Assembly (NCBI RefSeq): GCF_009827305.1
Contig: NZ_WTYJ01000001.1
Span: 1,178,001 to 1,242,000, forward strand
Source: Croceibacterium xixiisoli
GTDB taxonomy: Bacteria; Pseudomonadota; Alphaproteobacteria; Sphingomonadales; Sphingomonadaceae
Reading direction: 5' to 3'
DNA: 64,000 nucleotides
Every line of letters begins with the position of its first letter. The stretch's first letter is position 1. Made by a program: the position numbers and the translations under genes. Below are positions 17,391-26,730 of the stretch, piece by piece. The notes under the pieces were generated by a model, which worked only from the letters and a program-made list of their open reading frames with translations, was not told the origin of the DNA and ran no database searches.

Positions 17391-17520
17391 GAAAAGAGGG
17401 GGCATGGTACTGACCATGCCCCCCAAATCTTCCGACCGTGCCCTACGGCCGGGTACTGCCTCCACAACCCTCTTCAGGGCGCTTCGCGCAGATTCTGGTA
17501 ACTATGTTGCGTTGTTCGCG
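17391..17520 (-). ncRNA. Candidate structured small RNA with its own promoter and terminator
   Basis: The 494-base gap 17291-17784 between purS and the M16 peptidase has no convincing gene. On the reverse strand it shows an exact TTGACA -35 box (17551-17556), then several hairpins, among them GCGC-GAA-GCGC, CCCT-GAAG-AGGG and CCG/CGG with CCGT/ACGG arms, and finally an 11-bp perfect stem (17398-17408 with 17413-17423) followed by TCTTTTC. This is the layout of a ~125-nt stable RNA. I find no SRP signature tetraloop region and cannot assign 6S or another family. The 5' end is approximate. Confidence 0.42.
17398..17423 (-). terminator. Intrinsic terminator hairpin upstream of purS
   Basis: A perfect 11-bp stem (arms GGGGGCATGGT and ACCATGCCCCC) with a 4-base loop is followed on the reverse strand by CTCTTTTC. 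The run of T is short but correctly placed for leftward transcription. It could end the small RNA proposed at 17391-17520 or insulate purS from upstream reads. Confidence 0.6.
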
Positions 17521-17784
17521 CCGTAACCTCAAGCTTTTGTTCAAAAAATTTGTCAACCCAAGGCCGGGCCAGGCAGCCTTGAACGTCTTCATCCCGCCTG
17601 CGACCGCACCGGCGGCAACGGAAAAATACAAGGGAATGGCGCGAGAACCACGCTTTTCCGCTGATCGTGAAACCCCCTGAAGCATACCGGCTGGAGCGAC
17701 CCTGCCAGAGTTCAGCGGGCCTCTAATTGGGTTGCGTTACAATTTGGCAGCGATTAAATGTCCAATTTGTGACATGTGTGGGTG

Positions 17785-20679
17785 TCATTCCGCCGCTGAA
17801 GACGCCATTCCGCGCGGCAGGACATCGACTTCCAACTGGTTCTGAGTGTCGAGGAAGCGCGCGGCGACCGTCTTCACATCCTCCAGCGTCAGCCCAGCCA
17901 GGATATCGCGGGCCTGGGTGAAGCGATCGACGATTTCCGGCCGGCTCTGTGCCCGACGGGTCAGGTTCATCCAGCCGCCATTTGATTTCAAGGCGCTGTC
18001 ATACCGTTCAAGCAGTGGGGCGCGTGCACGCAGCAGCAGATCGTCATCCAGCGGTCCGGCAAGCGTGGCACCGATGGTTTCCAGCATCGCTTCGCGCGCT
18101 GCGGCGACCTGGCTGACATCCACGGCGGCGGCAATGGTGAACAGACCATAGCCGCGATAGGTGGATGATTGGCTGGAACTGACCGAAGGGGAATAGGTCT
18201 GCCCCAGTTCTTCGCGCAGCTTTGCGGTCAGTTCCAGCCGGACGATCCGTTCCAGCAGGTTCAGCGTGACCATGGTGCGCAGGTCGGTGTCGTCGGTCGT
18301 CGGCCAGCTCATGCGCAGCAGTGCCTGCTGCGCCGTCCCGTCATGATACAGCGTTCGCACTGAACGATCGGCGGTGAAGCTGCGTTCACGGTTTTCGCTA
18401 TAGGGCCGGAAGCTTGCCTCGCGGGTGGGCAGTGCCCCCAGCGTGCTGGCAACGGCCGCAATCGCAGCCTCTTCATCCAGATCACCGACCAGCGCCAGTT
18501 CCAGCGCGCCATGATCCAGGCGGTCGCTGATCGTGTCGCGCAGTTGCTCGAAATCGAGCGCCAGATAGGCCTCCGCTTCCGGGCGCGTAAAACGGGGATC
18601 CCCGTCGGACACGATTTCGCCGAGCGAAGCAGACAGGGCATTGTCCGGTGTGGCCGTGCGGCGGGCGAACACATTGCGGATATTGCGGCGATATTGCGCT
18701 TCGCCTTGCGGGCGATATCCGGGGTCGGTCAGCCCGGCGGTCAGCAATTGCAACTGCAGCAGCAGATCGCGTGGCGTGGTCTGCGCAGCCAGGCGGAAGC
18801 TCCGCTCATCGGTTTCGAAATTGAACCCGACGGTGCGCCCGGCCAGCACCGATTGCAACTCGTCATTCGAATGGCGGCCCAACCCACCCATCGGCAGGAC
18901 ACCGGCCATGGCGGTCGCCAGTGGCTTTTCCCGCGTGTTGAGCATCTGCCCGCCGTCGACGTTCAGCTCCACGCCCACGCGGCCACGCTGCAGATTGGTC
19001 CGCTTGATGTTGAGCATCAGCCCATTTGCGAACACCAGTTTGCGGATGCCATATCGCGGATCCACCTGATCGCTGACGACGGTGCCCGCAGGGCCGAAAT
19101 CGCTATAGGCGAATTCAGCGGTCTCAGCCCTGTCGCCACGGGTGGGCTGGATGTCCATCCCCGCATTCCACGCCGCGCGCAGGGCATCGGCACCGCCTTC
19201 GGGCGCGGTGCGGCCTTCGAAGCGGATCAGTGGGTTATCCAGCGGGATCAGCTCTTCCTGCAAGGATTCGAGCACGCTCTGGGGCGTGATCAGCGGGACA
19301 TGATCTTCGAACCGGGCCAGTCCGCTGGCGGGCGTGGTCGGGATCTGGCCATCTTCCAGCAGGGTCAGCGCACCGGTGATGAAGCTGGCGTTCCCGCGCG
19401 TGTCCGCCCCGGCGACATTGTTTTCCAGCGCGCTGCGCAGATTGGCCAGCTGTTCGGCCACCTCCGCCTCGGTGAAGCCAAACGCCAGCGCGCGACGATA
19501 TTCGGCCTGGGCCGCGGCCAGGCCGCGCTTCCATTCCCCTTCACCGGCATCGATCACCAGATTGGTCGACCGGCCGATCTGGAAGGCCTCCGACGATCCG
19601 AGTCCGGCCCCGCGAAACGGCGGATCCTCTTCGCGGGCCATGCTCTGGAACCGGCGATTGATGATGCCATAGCCTATCTGGCGGCGAACATTGCGCTGGC
19701 GATAGGCGACCGTGTCGGGTTCACCGATCCACTCGCCATGGCGGGTGATCGTGATCCGTTCGGACAGGGCCGGATGCAGGAAGATATCGGTCTTGCCGGC
19801 CAGATCGACGTCGATCGGACCTTCCGAAACCGGGGGCAGGGCGGGCGGGGCCTGCCAGCTGGAAAAATGCGCGCGGATCGCCGCTTCGACCACATCGGGA
19901 TCATAATCGCCGACCACGATCAGCGCGCTGTTGCCCGGGCGATAGAGCCGTTGCCACAGCGCCCGCAGGCTCTCGGCGGTCGCTGCCTGCAGCGTTTCAG
20001 CCTTGCCGATCGGCAGGCGATCGGGGAACAGGGCGGTCGGGAACAGGAATTTCATCCGTTCCACCGTATTGTCCATGGCGTAGCTGTCGCGCACCCGCAT
20101 TTCGGACAGCACGACGCCCTTTTCGCGTTCCACGGCGGCAGGATCGAACAGCAGCTCGCTTGCCACCTCACGCATCAACATCAGCGCGGTATCGAGCAGG
20201 GCGGGATCGTTGCGGGGCAGGTCCAGCTTGTAAAGCGTGGTGTCGAAGCTGGTGGAAGCATTGGTGTCCGCGCCGAAGGCCAGCCCCTGGCGTTCGAGCA
20301 GATGGATCATCTCACCTTCGGGAACCCGGGTCGATCCGTTGAAGGCCATATGTTCGACGAAATGGGCATAGCCGCGCTCGGCCTCTGTCTCGTCGATCGA
20401 CCCGCCCTCGATCCAGAACTGCACCATACCCTGCGCGGCAGGGGTGCCATTGGGGCGGATGATATAGCGCAGACCATTGTCGAGCACGCCGAAGCGATAT
20501 GCGGGATCGACCGGCAGATCGCTGCCGTCCATTGGCCAGACCGGCGGCTGCACGGGGGCAGCAGTCTGCGCTGCAGCCTGGCTCTGCACCGGCGGCATGG
20601 GGTCTGCCTGCCCGGCATCGCGGGCAAGCGCAGGGTTGGTCAGGAAAATCAGCGGAACAGCAGTAAGAAGACGCAGCAT
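17785..20679 (-). CDS. Two-domain M16 family zinc metallopeptidase
   Basis: From the ATG at 20677-20679 the protein has 964 residues with a Sec signal (MLRLLTAVPLIFLTNPALA). The inverted zinc motif HFVEH is at about residues 106-110, with downstream REKGVVLSEMRVRD near the third ligand region. A second, inactive-type M16 half follows (VSDQVDPRYGIRKLVFANG, then GLMLNIKRTNLQ), as in pitrilysin-like enzymes. It is probably periplasmic and degrades peptides. It sits 67 bases downstream of purC in the same direction, an arrangement I regard as typical of sphingomonads. Confidence 0.9.
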   Translation of the reverse strand: MLRLLTAVPLIFLTNPALARDAGQADPMPPVQSQAAAQTAAPVQPPVWPMDGSDLPVDPAYRFGVLDNGLRYIIRPNGTPAAQGMVQFWIEGGSIDETEAERGYAHFVEHMAFNGSTRVPEGEMIHLLERQGLAFGADTNASTSFDTTLYKLDLPRNDPALLDTALMLMREVASELLFDPAAVEREKGVVLSEMRVRDSYAMDNTVERMKFLFPTALFPDRLPIGKAETLQAATAESLRALWQRLYRPGNSALIVVGDYDPDVVEAAIRAHFSSWQAPPALPPVSEGPIDVDLAGKTDIFLHPALSERITITRHGEWIGEPDTVAYRQRNVRRQIGYGIINRRFQSMAREEDPPFRGAGLGSSEAFQIGRSTNLVIDAGEGEWKRGLAAAQAEYRRALAFGFTEAEVAEQLANLRSALENNVAGADTRGNASFITGALTLLEDGQIPTTPASGLARFEDHVPLITPQSVLESLQEELIPLDNPLIRFEGRTAPEGGADALRAAWNAGMDIQPTRGDRAETAEFAYSDFGPAGTVVSDQVDPRYGIRKLVFANGLMLNIKRTNLQRGRVGVELNVDGGQMLNTREKPLATAMAGVLPMGGLGRHSNDELQSVLAGRTVGFNFETDERSFRLAAQTTPRDLLLQLQLLTAGLTDPGYRPQGEAQYRRNIRNVFARRTATPDNALSASLGEIVSDGDPRFTRPEAEAYLALDFEQLRDTISDRLDHGALELALVGDLDEEAAIAAVASTLGALPTREASFRPYSENRERSFTADRSVRTLYHDGTAQQALLRMSWPTTDDTDLRTMVTLNLLERIVRLELTAKLREELGQTYSPSVSSSQSSTYRGYGLFTIAAAVDVSQVAAAREAMLETIGATLAGPLDDDLLLRARAPLLERYDSALKSNGGWMNLTRRAQSRPEIVDRFTQARDILAGLTLEDVKTVAARFLDTQNQLEVDVLPRGMASSAAE

Positions 20680-20746
20680 CCCCGGTGTTTGGCCGAGGAA
20701 TGCTGAACCCGCAACAACGAGCCTGGGCCCGTTGCTGCCAAATCGC

Positions 20747-21553
20747 TTACTTCTTGGGCTTGGCCGGGCTCTGGCGCAGCTTGCTGCGGTGCGCGGACAG
20801 ATCGAACACTTCGCCCGGGCCGCCGTCATCACCCTGCAGCAGGCCAAGACGGCGTGCCACTTCCTGATAGGCTTCCTGCTCGCCGCCCATGTCCCGGCGG
20901 AACCGGTCCTTATCCAGCTTTTCGCCCGTGTTCATGTCCCACAGGCGGCAGTTGTCGGGGCTGATTTCGTCGGCCAGGATCACGCGGCTGTAATCGCCAT
21001 CCCAGATGCGGCCGAATTCCAGCTTGAAATCGACCAGCCGGATATCGATTGCGGCAAACATGCCCGACATGAAGTCGTTCACGCGGATCGCCATGGCAGA
21101 GATGTCCTGCATCTCTTCATTGGTGGCCCAGCCGAAGCAGGCGATATGCTCTTCGGCGACCATCGGATCCTGCAGTTCGTCGGACTTCAGGTAATATTCG
21201 ATCAGCGTGTGGGGCAGGGGTTCACCCTCGTCGATGCCCAGGCGCTTGGAGATCGAACCGGCCGCGACATTGCGGATCACCACTTCCAGCGGAATGATTT
21301 CCACCTGGCGGACCAGCTGTTCACGCATGTTCAGCCGGCGGATGAAGTGGGTCGGGATGCCGATATGCGCCAACCGCACGAAGACATGCTCCGAAATGCG
21401 GTTGTTGATCACGCCCTTGCCGTTGATCGTGCCTTTTTTGGCGGCGTTGAAAGCGGTTGCGTCATCCTTGAAGTACTGGATGATCGTGCCCGGCTCAGGA
21501 CCCTCATAAAGGATCTTGGCCTTGCCTTCGTAGATCTGACGGCGGCGTGACAT
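20747..21553 (-). CDS. purC: Phosphoribosylaminoimidazole-succinocarboxamide synthase PurC
   Basis: PurC (SAICAR synthetase) joins aspartate to CAIR in purine synthesis. From the ATG at 21551-21553 it has 268 residues: [19 protein letters not shown] is the canonical nucleotide-binding start, and [20 protein letters not shown] plus [15 protein letters not shown] carry the conserved core. The C-terminus ends KPKK. The leader contains a GC-rich hairpin followed by six T, described separately. It is separated from purSQ by the M16 peptidase. Confidence 0.96.
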   Translation of the reverse strand: MSRRRQIYEGKAKILYEGPEPGTIIQYFKDDATAFNAAKKGTINGKGVINNRISEHVFVRLAHIGIPTHFIRRLNMREQLVRQVEIIPLEVVIRNVAAGSISKRLGIDEGEPLPHTLIEYYLKSDELQDPMVAEEHIACFGWATNEEMQDISAMAIRVNDFMSGMFAAIDIRLVDFKLEFGRIWDGDYSRVILADEISPDNCRLWDMNTGEKLDKDRFRRDMGGEQEAYQEVARRLGLLQGDDGGPGEVFDLSAHRSKLRQSPAKPKK

Positions 21554-21570
21554 GGCAATGCGTCCTGCTG

Positions 21571-21623
21571 AAAAAACATCGCCCCGACGGTGTGAAGCAA
21601 CAGGCTTCGCACGATGCCGGGGC
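21571..21623 (-). terminator. Terminator-like hairpin in the purC leader (possible attenuator)
   Basis: Read on the reverse strand, GCCCCG (21618-21623) pairs with CGGGGC (21581-21586), enclosing an 8-bp inner stem (21604-21611 with 21591-21598, one G-T) and a 5-base loop. Four bases later comes TTTTTT (21571-21576), 17 bases before the purC ATG. The next gene to the right is divergent, so this hairpin is not the end of a known gene. It fits a transcription attenuator of purC. Confidence 0.6.
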
Positions 21624-21714
21624 GTTCCCAGCCGCATTTAGGGCAAAAGCGCGGCAAAGGCAATTGCGCAGGCGCCCGTCTATGCCTAGCCCTTGGCCGG
21701 AAAAGGAGCAGGAT

Positions 21715-22125
21715 ATGAACCAGCAAGGCGCAATTGCACTGATCACCGGATATTACGATGCCTTCAACGCCGGGGATAACGCCGCGATGCTGGCCTGCCT
21801 GGCCGATGATGTCGCGCATGACATCAACCAAGGCACGCGCCAGTCCGGCAAGGATGTGTTCCGCGCCTTCCTCGCCCATATGGATCGCTGCTATTCCGAA
21901 CAGCTGGCCGATATCGTGATCATGGCGAATGCGGACGGTACCCGCGGGGCGGCCGAATTTGTCGTTCACGGCACCTACAAGGCAACCGACGATGGGCTGC
22001 CCGAAGCCAATGGGCAGACCTATGTGCTGCCGGCCGGCGCGTTCTTCGATCTGCGCGATGGGCAGATCGCCCGCGTGTCGGTCTATTACAATCTTGCCGA
22101 ATGGCTGCGCCAGGTCGGCGCCTGA
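21715..22125 (+). CDS. SnoaL-like / ketosteroid-isomerase-fold protein
   Basis: The ATG at 21715 follows a GGAGCAGGAT ribosome site and gives 136 residues. The pattern LITGYYDAFNAGDNAAMLAC, then LADDVAHDINQGTRQSGKD and RVSVYYNLAEWLRQVGA, is that of the NTF2-like SnoaL_2 domain (small-molecule hydrolase or isomerase fold, often of unknown substrate). It is probably cytoplasmic (no signal). Its stop overlaps the ATG of the GNAT gene by one base, so the two are co-expressed. Confidence 0.75.
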   Translation: MNQQGAIALITGYYDAFNAGDNAAMLACLADDVAHDINQGTRQSGKDVFRAFLAHMDRCYSEQLADIVIMANADGTRGAAEFVVHGTYKATDDGLPEANGQTYVLPAGAFFDLRDGQIARVSVYYNLAEWLRQVGA

Positions 22126-22727
22126 TGCCGCCCGCCCGGCCGCTCAGTTTTCGCACCCTGTCGGGGGAGGAGATCGGCGCGCATCTGGCCGATCTGGCGG
22201 ACCTGCGGATCACGGTCTTTGCCGCCTTTCCCTACCTCTATGACGGCAGCGCGGAATATGAGGCGGACTATGTGCGCGAATTCGCCGCCGAACCCGGCAG
22301 CGTGATGATCGCGGCCTTTGATCAAGACCGGATCGTCGGCGCCGCGACCGCCAGCCCGATGGCCGGTCAGAAGCCGGATATTCGCGGCCCGTTCGAACAA
22401 CGCGGCTATGATGTGGGCGCGATGTTCTATTTTGGCGAAAGCGTGCTGCTGCCCGAATATCGCGGCCAAGGCGCAGGCCACGCGTTCTTCGGCGGGAGAG
22501 AGGCGTGCGCACGCGCAGCTGGGGCGCGCCATGCGTGCTTCGCTTCGGTGATTCGCCCGCCCGATCATCCAGCCCGGCCAGCGGATTACACCCCGCTCGA
22601 CGGTTTCTGGGGCCGCCGCGGCTACGCCCCGATCCCGGGCCTCACCACGCAGATGCACTGGCAGGATCACGCAGAAGCTGAGGAAACCGCCAAAACCATG
22701 CAGTACTGGCTCCGCGCGCTCGACTGA
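22125..22727 (+). CDS. GNAT family N-acetyltransferase
   Basis: A 200-residue protein whose central segment VLLPEYRGQGAGHAFFGGR contains the acetyl-CoA pyrophosphate-binding motif (RGQGAG) of GNAT enzymes; upstream strands (GSVMIAAFDQDRIVGAATA) and the later DGFWGRRGYAPI fit the fold. The substrate cannot be told. The ATG (22125) uses the last base of the preceding stop codon, indicating tight coupling to the SnoaL-like gene. Confidence 0.8.
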   Translation: MPPARPLSFRTLSGEEIGAHLADLADLRITVFAAFPYLYDGSAEYEADYVREFAAEPGSVMIAAFDQDRIVGAATASPMAGQKPDIRGPFEQRGYDVGAMFYFGESVLLPEYRGQGAGHAFFGGREACARAAGARHACFASVIRPPDHPARPADYTPLDGFWGRRGYAPIPGLTTQMHWQDHAEAEETAKTMQYWLRALD

Positions 22728-22796
22728 CGTTACCGGGCAGCGGATTGACCTCGCCCCCGCGCCGCTGCAAGGGCGCTCACCAAAGAGGGAGAGGTC

Positions 22797-25700
22797 ATGG
22801 GTTTGCGCGGCTTTTGCAGCGCCGTTTCGACGGCGGCGATCATGGCAGGCTGGGCAGCACAGCCCGCAATGGCGCAGGACAGCAGGGATCAATCAGCGGG
22901 CAGCGCCCCGATCGTGGTCACCGGAACGCTGATCCGTGGGGTGACCGAAGACGCCTTTGCCCCCGTCGATGTGATCATGGCCGATGATCTGCTGCAGCAG
23001 GGCGCGCCGAGCTTGCTGGATTTGATCCGGAAAATGCCGGTTTCCAGCGGAATTCTGGGCGATTCCAGCCAGTTCGATCCCCGCACCCAGTTCAATGAGG
23101 GCGCCGCGTCGGTCAATCTACGCGGTCTTGGCCCGCAACGCACGCTGGCGCTGCTGAATGGCAAACGCATGGTCAGCAGCGGAGCGGGCAATGTGCCGCT
23201 GGTGGATATCAATCTGATGCCATCAGGCGCGATCGGGCGGATCGACATGTTGAAGGATGGCGCGGCCGCAACCTATGGGTCCGATGCCATTGCCGGGGTG
23301 GTCAATTTCATCACCCGCACCGATCAGGATGGCTTCCTGGCATCGGGCGATTACCGCCATATCGACGGATCCAATGGCGATTGGACCGGCGCCCTTTCCT
23401 GGGGTGGCAATCTGGGGCCGGTGCGGCTGTTCCTGTCCGGCGGCTATCAGCGGCGCAGCGAGCTGACCGTGGCGGATCGTGATTATGCCCTGCGCCCCTA
23501 TGCGGAAAATCCGCAGGGCGGCTGGTCGGGCGGCGGCAATCCGGGCAATTTCGATTTCAACGGCGCCCAGGGCGGGCTGGCCTTCACCGCTGACGAAGGC
23601 TGCAAGGGTCTCGGCGCGTTCCGGTCTGTGACCGGATCGGCGAACGATCTGTGCTTCGGCAATTATGTTGGCCTGACCAATCTGATCGAACCCGAAGAAC
23701 GCTACCAGCTGTTCGCCGATCTGGCCGTACCGCTGGGCGATAGGGTCGAATTGCGCGTGACCGGTCTCTATGGTCGGACCATGACGGAGCTGAACACATC
23801 GCCCAGCTTCCTGCCAACCATTTCCCCCTCCGCCGAATCCGCATTTGGCGGCCGCGGCCTGTTCGTGATCCCCAGCTATGCCCCGGCGCTGATCGATTAT
23901 TGCGCCCGCTTCGGCGATGCGGCCGGCTGCGCGCTGGACGGCTCCGGCAATCCGACAGAATCGGCACTGGCCTATCCGGTGCGGTTCCGGCCCATGCTGC
24001 TGTCGGGCAATATGCTGTTCGACAATGAACGGCGCACCGCCCGGCTGAAGCGGGATTCCGATGCCTATCAGTTCACCGCTGAACTGCGCGGCGATCTGGG
24101 GCGCGGGCTGGAGCTGACCGGCGGGGTGACTTACAGCGAGTACGACCGCTATTTCCAGGTGGGCGACAGCTCGGTCGATCTGCTGCAGAATGCGCTGGCG
24201 GGCTTCGGCGGGGCGGATTGCGCCTATGCCAGCCCGGCCTCGCGCGCTGGATTGAGCCAGGCACAACTGGCCGCGCTGGCGGGCACCAATGGCTGCAGCT
24301 GGTTCAACCCGTTCTCCACCGCGCTGGACGTCAACACGGTCACCGGCATCGCCAACCCGAATTACGCCGGCAATGGCGCGGCGGTGGATGGGCTGAGCAC
24401 GCAACCGGGCGCAGGGCTGGTCAACGATGTCGCTACCATCGGCGATTTCTACAACATCTGGGGCCGCACCGCGAACACGCGGCAGATGGTCGGCGATCTG
24501 GTGCTGTCGGGCCGCAGCGGCATCCAGCTGCCCGGTGGGGAGGTAAGCTTCGCCCTTGGCGGGCAATTCCGCCATGATCGCTATGCCCGCACTTACGAGG
24601 GCGGCAACAATCTCGATCTTTTTCCTTGTCCGGGATCGGTGCTGAACCCCGATGCCAGCTGCAACCCGGAAACCGGCGCGCTGGGTTTCATCGGATCGAA
24701 CCGCAATGTCGCGGTGGCACAGGATGTCTGGGCCGCCTTCGCTGAATTGCAGCTGCCGGTGACCGAACGGCTGCAGGTGCAGCTGGCCGCCCGGGTGGAA
24801 AATTATGGCGGCGCGATCGGCAGCACGTTCGATCCGCAGGCACGGCTGCGGTATGAACTGGCCGATGGTGTCATTCTGCGCGGCGGGGTGGGCACCACTT
24901 TCCGCGGCCCGCCGCCCCAGAACACCGCCGCCGATCTGGTGGTGCTGACCTTCATCGGCGGGGCCTTCCGTGCGGTGGATATCCTGGCCAATCCTGACCT
25001 CCGCCCCGAACGCGCGACCACCTGGAATGCCGGGCTGGTGGTGGATCGTGGCGGGTTCCGCGCCAACATCGATTACTGGCGCTATGATTTTTCCGGCGCG
25101 ATCGAAAGCGAGCCGGTGGCGGGGATCGTTGCGGCCATGTTCGGCAGCACGGGCAATGCCAATTGCGGCAATCCCGATTATGCCGCCTTGCAGGCGCGCT
25201 TCATCTTTTCGGGCGGGGTCTGTTCTTCCGCCAATATCCAGCGCCTGATGACCTATTCCTTCAACGCGGCGGATGTTTCGACCAGCGGGGTGGATTTTTC
25301 CGCCAGCTATGACGCGCGTTTGGGCGACGTGGCGCTGCAGGCCGGGATCGGCGGCAGCCATGTGATCGATTATCGCGTGGGTCAGGTCATGGTCGAAGGG
25401 GTGGTGGTGCAGCAGCCCTTCGATGCAGCGGGCAAGCTCAACTACCAGACCACGGCCTATCCCATCCCGCAGTGGAAAGGGCAGGCATGGCTTCAGGCCC
25501 TGCGCGGCGGGCATGCCCTGCGGCTGCAGCTCAACTATGTCGATGGCTACACCGATGATCGCGGTGCGGCGGTGTTCGGCCCTGACGCCAATCTGGGCGG
25601 GGCATCGGTCACGGCGGGCAAGCATGTCGACAGCTACACCACGCTGGATCTCAGCTGGCGCTGGACGCTGGAAACGGGCACCACGCTGTCGCTGGTGCTG

Positions 25701-25814
25701 GCCAATCTGCTGGATCAGGAACCGCCGTTTGCCCGGCTCGATCACAGTTTCGATCCGCTCACGGCCGATGCGCTGGGTTTCACGGTCAAGGCAGGTTTCA
25801 GCCAGCGGTTCTGA
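22797..25814 (+). CDS. TonB-dependent outer-membrane receptor (ABC-linked)
   Basis: A 1005-residue outer-membrane active transporter. A signal peptide ends near PAMAQ; the plug domain follows (APIVVTGTLIRGVTEDAF, SVNLRGLGPQRTLALLNGKR, then DGAAATYGSDAIAGVVNFI), and a 22-strand-type barrel ends in SQRF, terminal Phe. A strong ribosome site precedes the ATG. The next three genes encode a lipoprotein binding protein, permease and ATPase of the iron/B12 type, so a ferric chelate or cobalamin is the likely cargo. The 69-base leader contains no cobalamin riboswitch. Confidence 0.9.
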   Translation: MGLRGFCSAVSTAAIMAGWAAQPAMAQDSRDQSAGSAPIVVTGTLIRGVTEDAFAPVDVIMADDLLQQGAPSLLDLIRKMPVSSGILGDSSQFDPRTQFNEGAASVNLRGLGPQRTLALLNGKRMVSSGAGNVPLVDINLMPSGAIGRIDMLKDGAAATYGSDAIAGVVNFITRTDQDGFLASGDYRHIDGSNGDWTGALSWGGNLGPVRLFLSGGYQRRSELTVADRDYALRPYAENPQGGWSGGGNPGNFDFNGAQGGLAFTADEGCKGLGAFRSVTGSANDLCFGNYVGLTNLIEPEERYQLFADLAVPLGDRVELRVTGLYGRTMTELNTSPSFLPTISPSAESAFGGRGLFVIPSYAPALIDYCARFGDAAGCALDGSGNPTESALAYPVRFRPMLLSGNMLFDNERRTARLKRDSDAYQFTAELRGDLGRGLELTGGVTYSEYDRYFQVGDSSVDLLQNALAGFGGADCAYASPASRAGLSQAQLAALAGTNGCSWFNPFSTALDVNTVTGIANPNYAGNGAAVDGLSTQPGAGLVNDVATIGDFYNIWGRTANTRQMVGDLVLSGRSGIQLPGGEVSFALGGQFRHDRYARTYEGGNNLDLFPCPGSVLNPDASCNPETGALGFIGSNRNVAVAQDVWAAFAELQLPVTERLQVQLAARVENYGGAIGSTFDPQARLRYELADGVILRGGVGTTFRGPPPQNTAADLVVLTFIGGAFRAVDILANPDLRPERATTWNAGLVVDRGGFRANIDYWRYDFSGAIESEPVAGIVAAMFGSTGNANCGNPDYAALQARFIFSGGVCSSANIQRLMTYSFNAADVSTSGVDFSASYDARLGDVALQAGIGGSHVIDYRVGQVMVEGVVVQQPFDAAGKLNYQTTAYPIPQWKGQAWLQALRGGHALRLQLNYVDGYTDDRGAAVFGPDANLGGASVTAGKHVDSYTTLDLSWRWTLETGTTLSLVLANLLDQEPPFARLDHSFDPLTADALGFTVKAGFSQRF

Positions 25815-25830
25815 GAAAGGCATTCGGCAT

Positions 25831-26730
25831 ATGAGGGCATTGCGGGCCAGTGTTGCAGCAAGGGCAGGGGCGTTGGCCCCTGTCCTGCTGGGCCTGCTCC
25901 TCGGTGCCTGTGGGCGTGAGGATGTGGGAACGGAGGTCGCAATACCGGCCAAACCGATGCGGATCATGTCCACCAACATGTGCACCGATCTGCTGCTGCT
26001 GATGCTGGTGCCGCGCGATCGGATCGCCTCCGTCACTTTCCTGGCGCATGATGCGGTCGAAGTGATCATGCCGGGGGCGGATCGCGGCGTGGCGATCAAC
26101 CATGGCACGGCGGAAGAGGTTGTGGCGCAGCAGCCCGACCTGATCCTCGCCAGTCCCTGGAGCACGCCGGTGATGCGGCAACTGGCCGCCAGCACCGGTG
26201 CGCCGCTGGTGGAAATCGACAGCGCGGCCAGTTTTGCCGACATCCGCCGGGTGACCCGTCAGATGGGCGATCTGGTGGGGGAGCCGGCGCGCGCCGAGGC
26301 GCTGGTCGCGGAAATGGACCGCAAGCTGGCCGATCTGGCTGCCAATCCTCCGGCGCAGATACGGCGGGTGGTCGTATGGGAAGGCGATGGCAATCTGACC
26401 GGATCGGGCACGCTGACCGATGAGATTATCCGGGCGGCCGGGGCCAACAATATCGCCGGCAATTTCCCGGCGGCGCGCCACGCCACCTATTCGATGGAAG
26501 AACTGCTGCAGGCCCGCCCCGATGCGATCCTGCAGGGCGAAAGCCGCTTCAACCCGCCGTCGCTGCGCGAATCCGCCGGCGATCACCGGCTGATCCGCAC
26601 GGCCTTCAAGGGGCGCCGCATCACATATCCGGCGGCGCTTCATGCCTGCGGCCTGCCGCAGGCGGCGGATGCGGCGCGGCAATTGCGGGCAGAGATCGCG
26701 CGGGTTCCATCAGGCCCAGCGCCATGGTGA
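25831..26730 (+). CDS. Iron-siderophore/cobalamin ABC transporter substrate-binding lipoprotein
   Basis: From the ATG at 25831 the protein has 299 residues, with a lipobox LLLGAC and the class III periplasmic-binding fold: STNMCTDLLLLMLVPRDRI near the N-terminus, EEVVAQQPDLILAS and GGAN-type sequence RAAGANNIAGNF. The relation is to BtuF/FepB-type proteins. It lies 16 bases after the receptor stop and its end overlaps the permease gene, so receptor and transporter form one uptake operon. The ligand is not evident from sequence. Confidence 0.87.
   Translation: MRALRASVAARAGALAPVLLGLLLGACGREDVGTEVAIPAKPMRIMSTNMCTDLLLLMLVPRDRIASVTFLAHDAVEVIMPGADRGVAINHGTAEEVVAQQPDLILASPWSTPVMRQLAASTGAPLVEIDSAASFADIRRVTRQMGDLVGEPARAEALVAEMDRKLADLAANPPAQIRRVVVWEGDGNLTGSGTLTDEIIRAAGANNIAGNFPAARHATYSMEELLQARPDAILQGESRFNPPSLRESAGDHRLIRTAFKGRRITYPAALHACGLPQAADAARQLRAEIARVPSGPAPW

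Noticed and set aside
17443-17685. An 80-codon leftward frame between the M16 peptidase and purS
   Set aside because: No recognisable features, and it overlaps a -35 box and hairpins that fit a structured RNA better.
22728-22796. Cobalamin riboswitch before the receptor-BtuFCD-like operon
   Set aside because: The gap is only 69 bases and contains no B12-box sequence, so a riboswitch cannot be supported.
23223-26243. A 1006-codon leftward frame opposite the first receptor
   Set aside because: It is the mirror of real receptor coding sequence, spans two genes and has the same low-complexity composition as other shadow frames.
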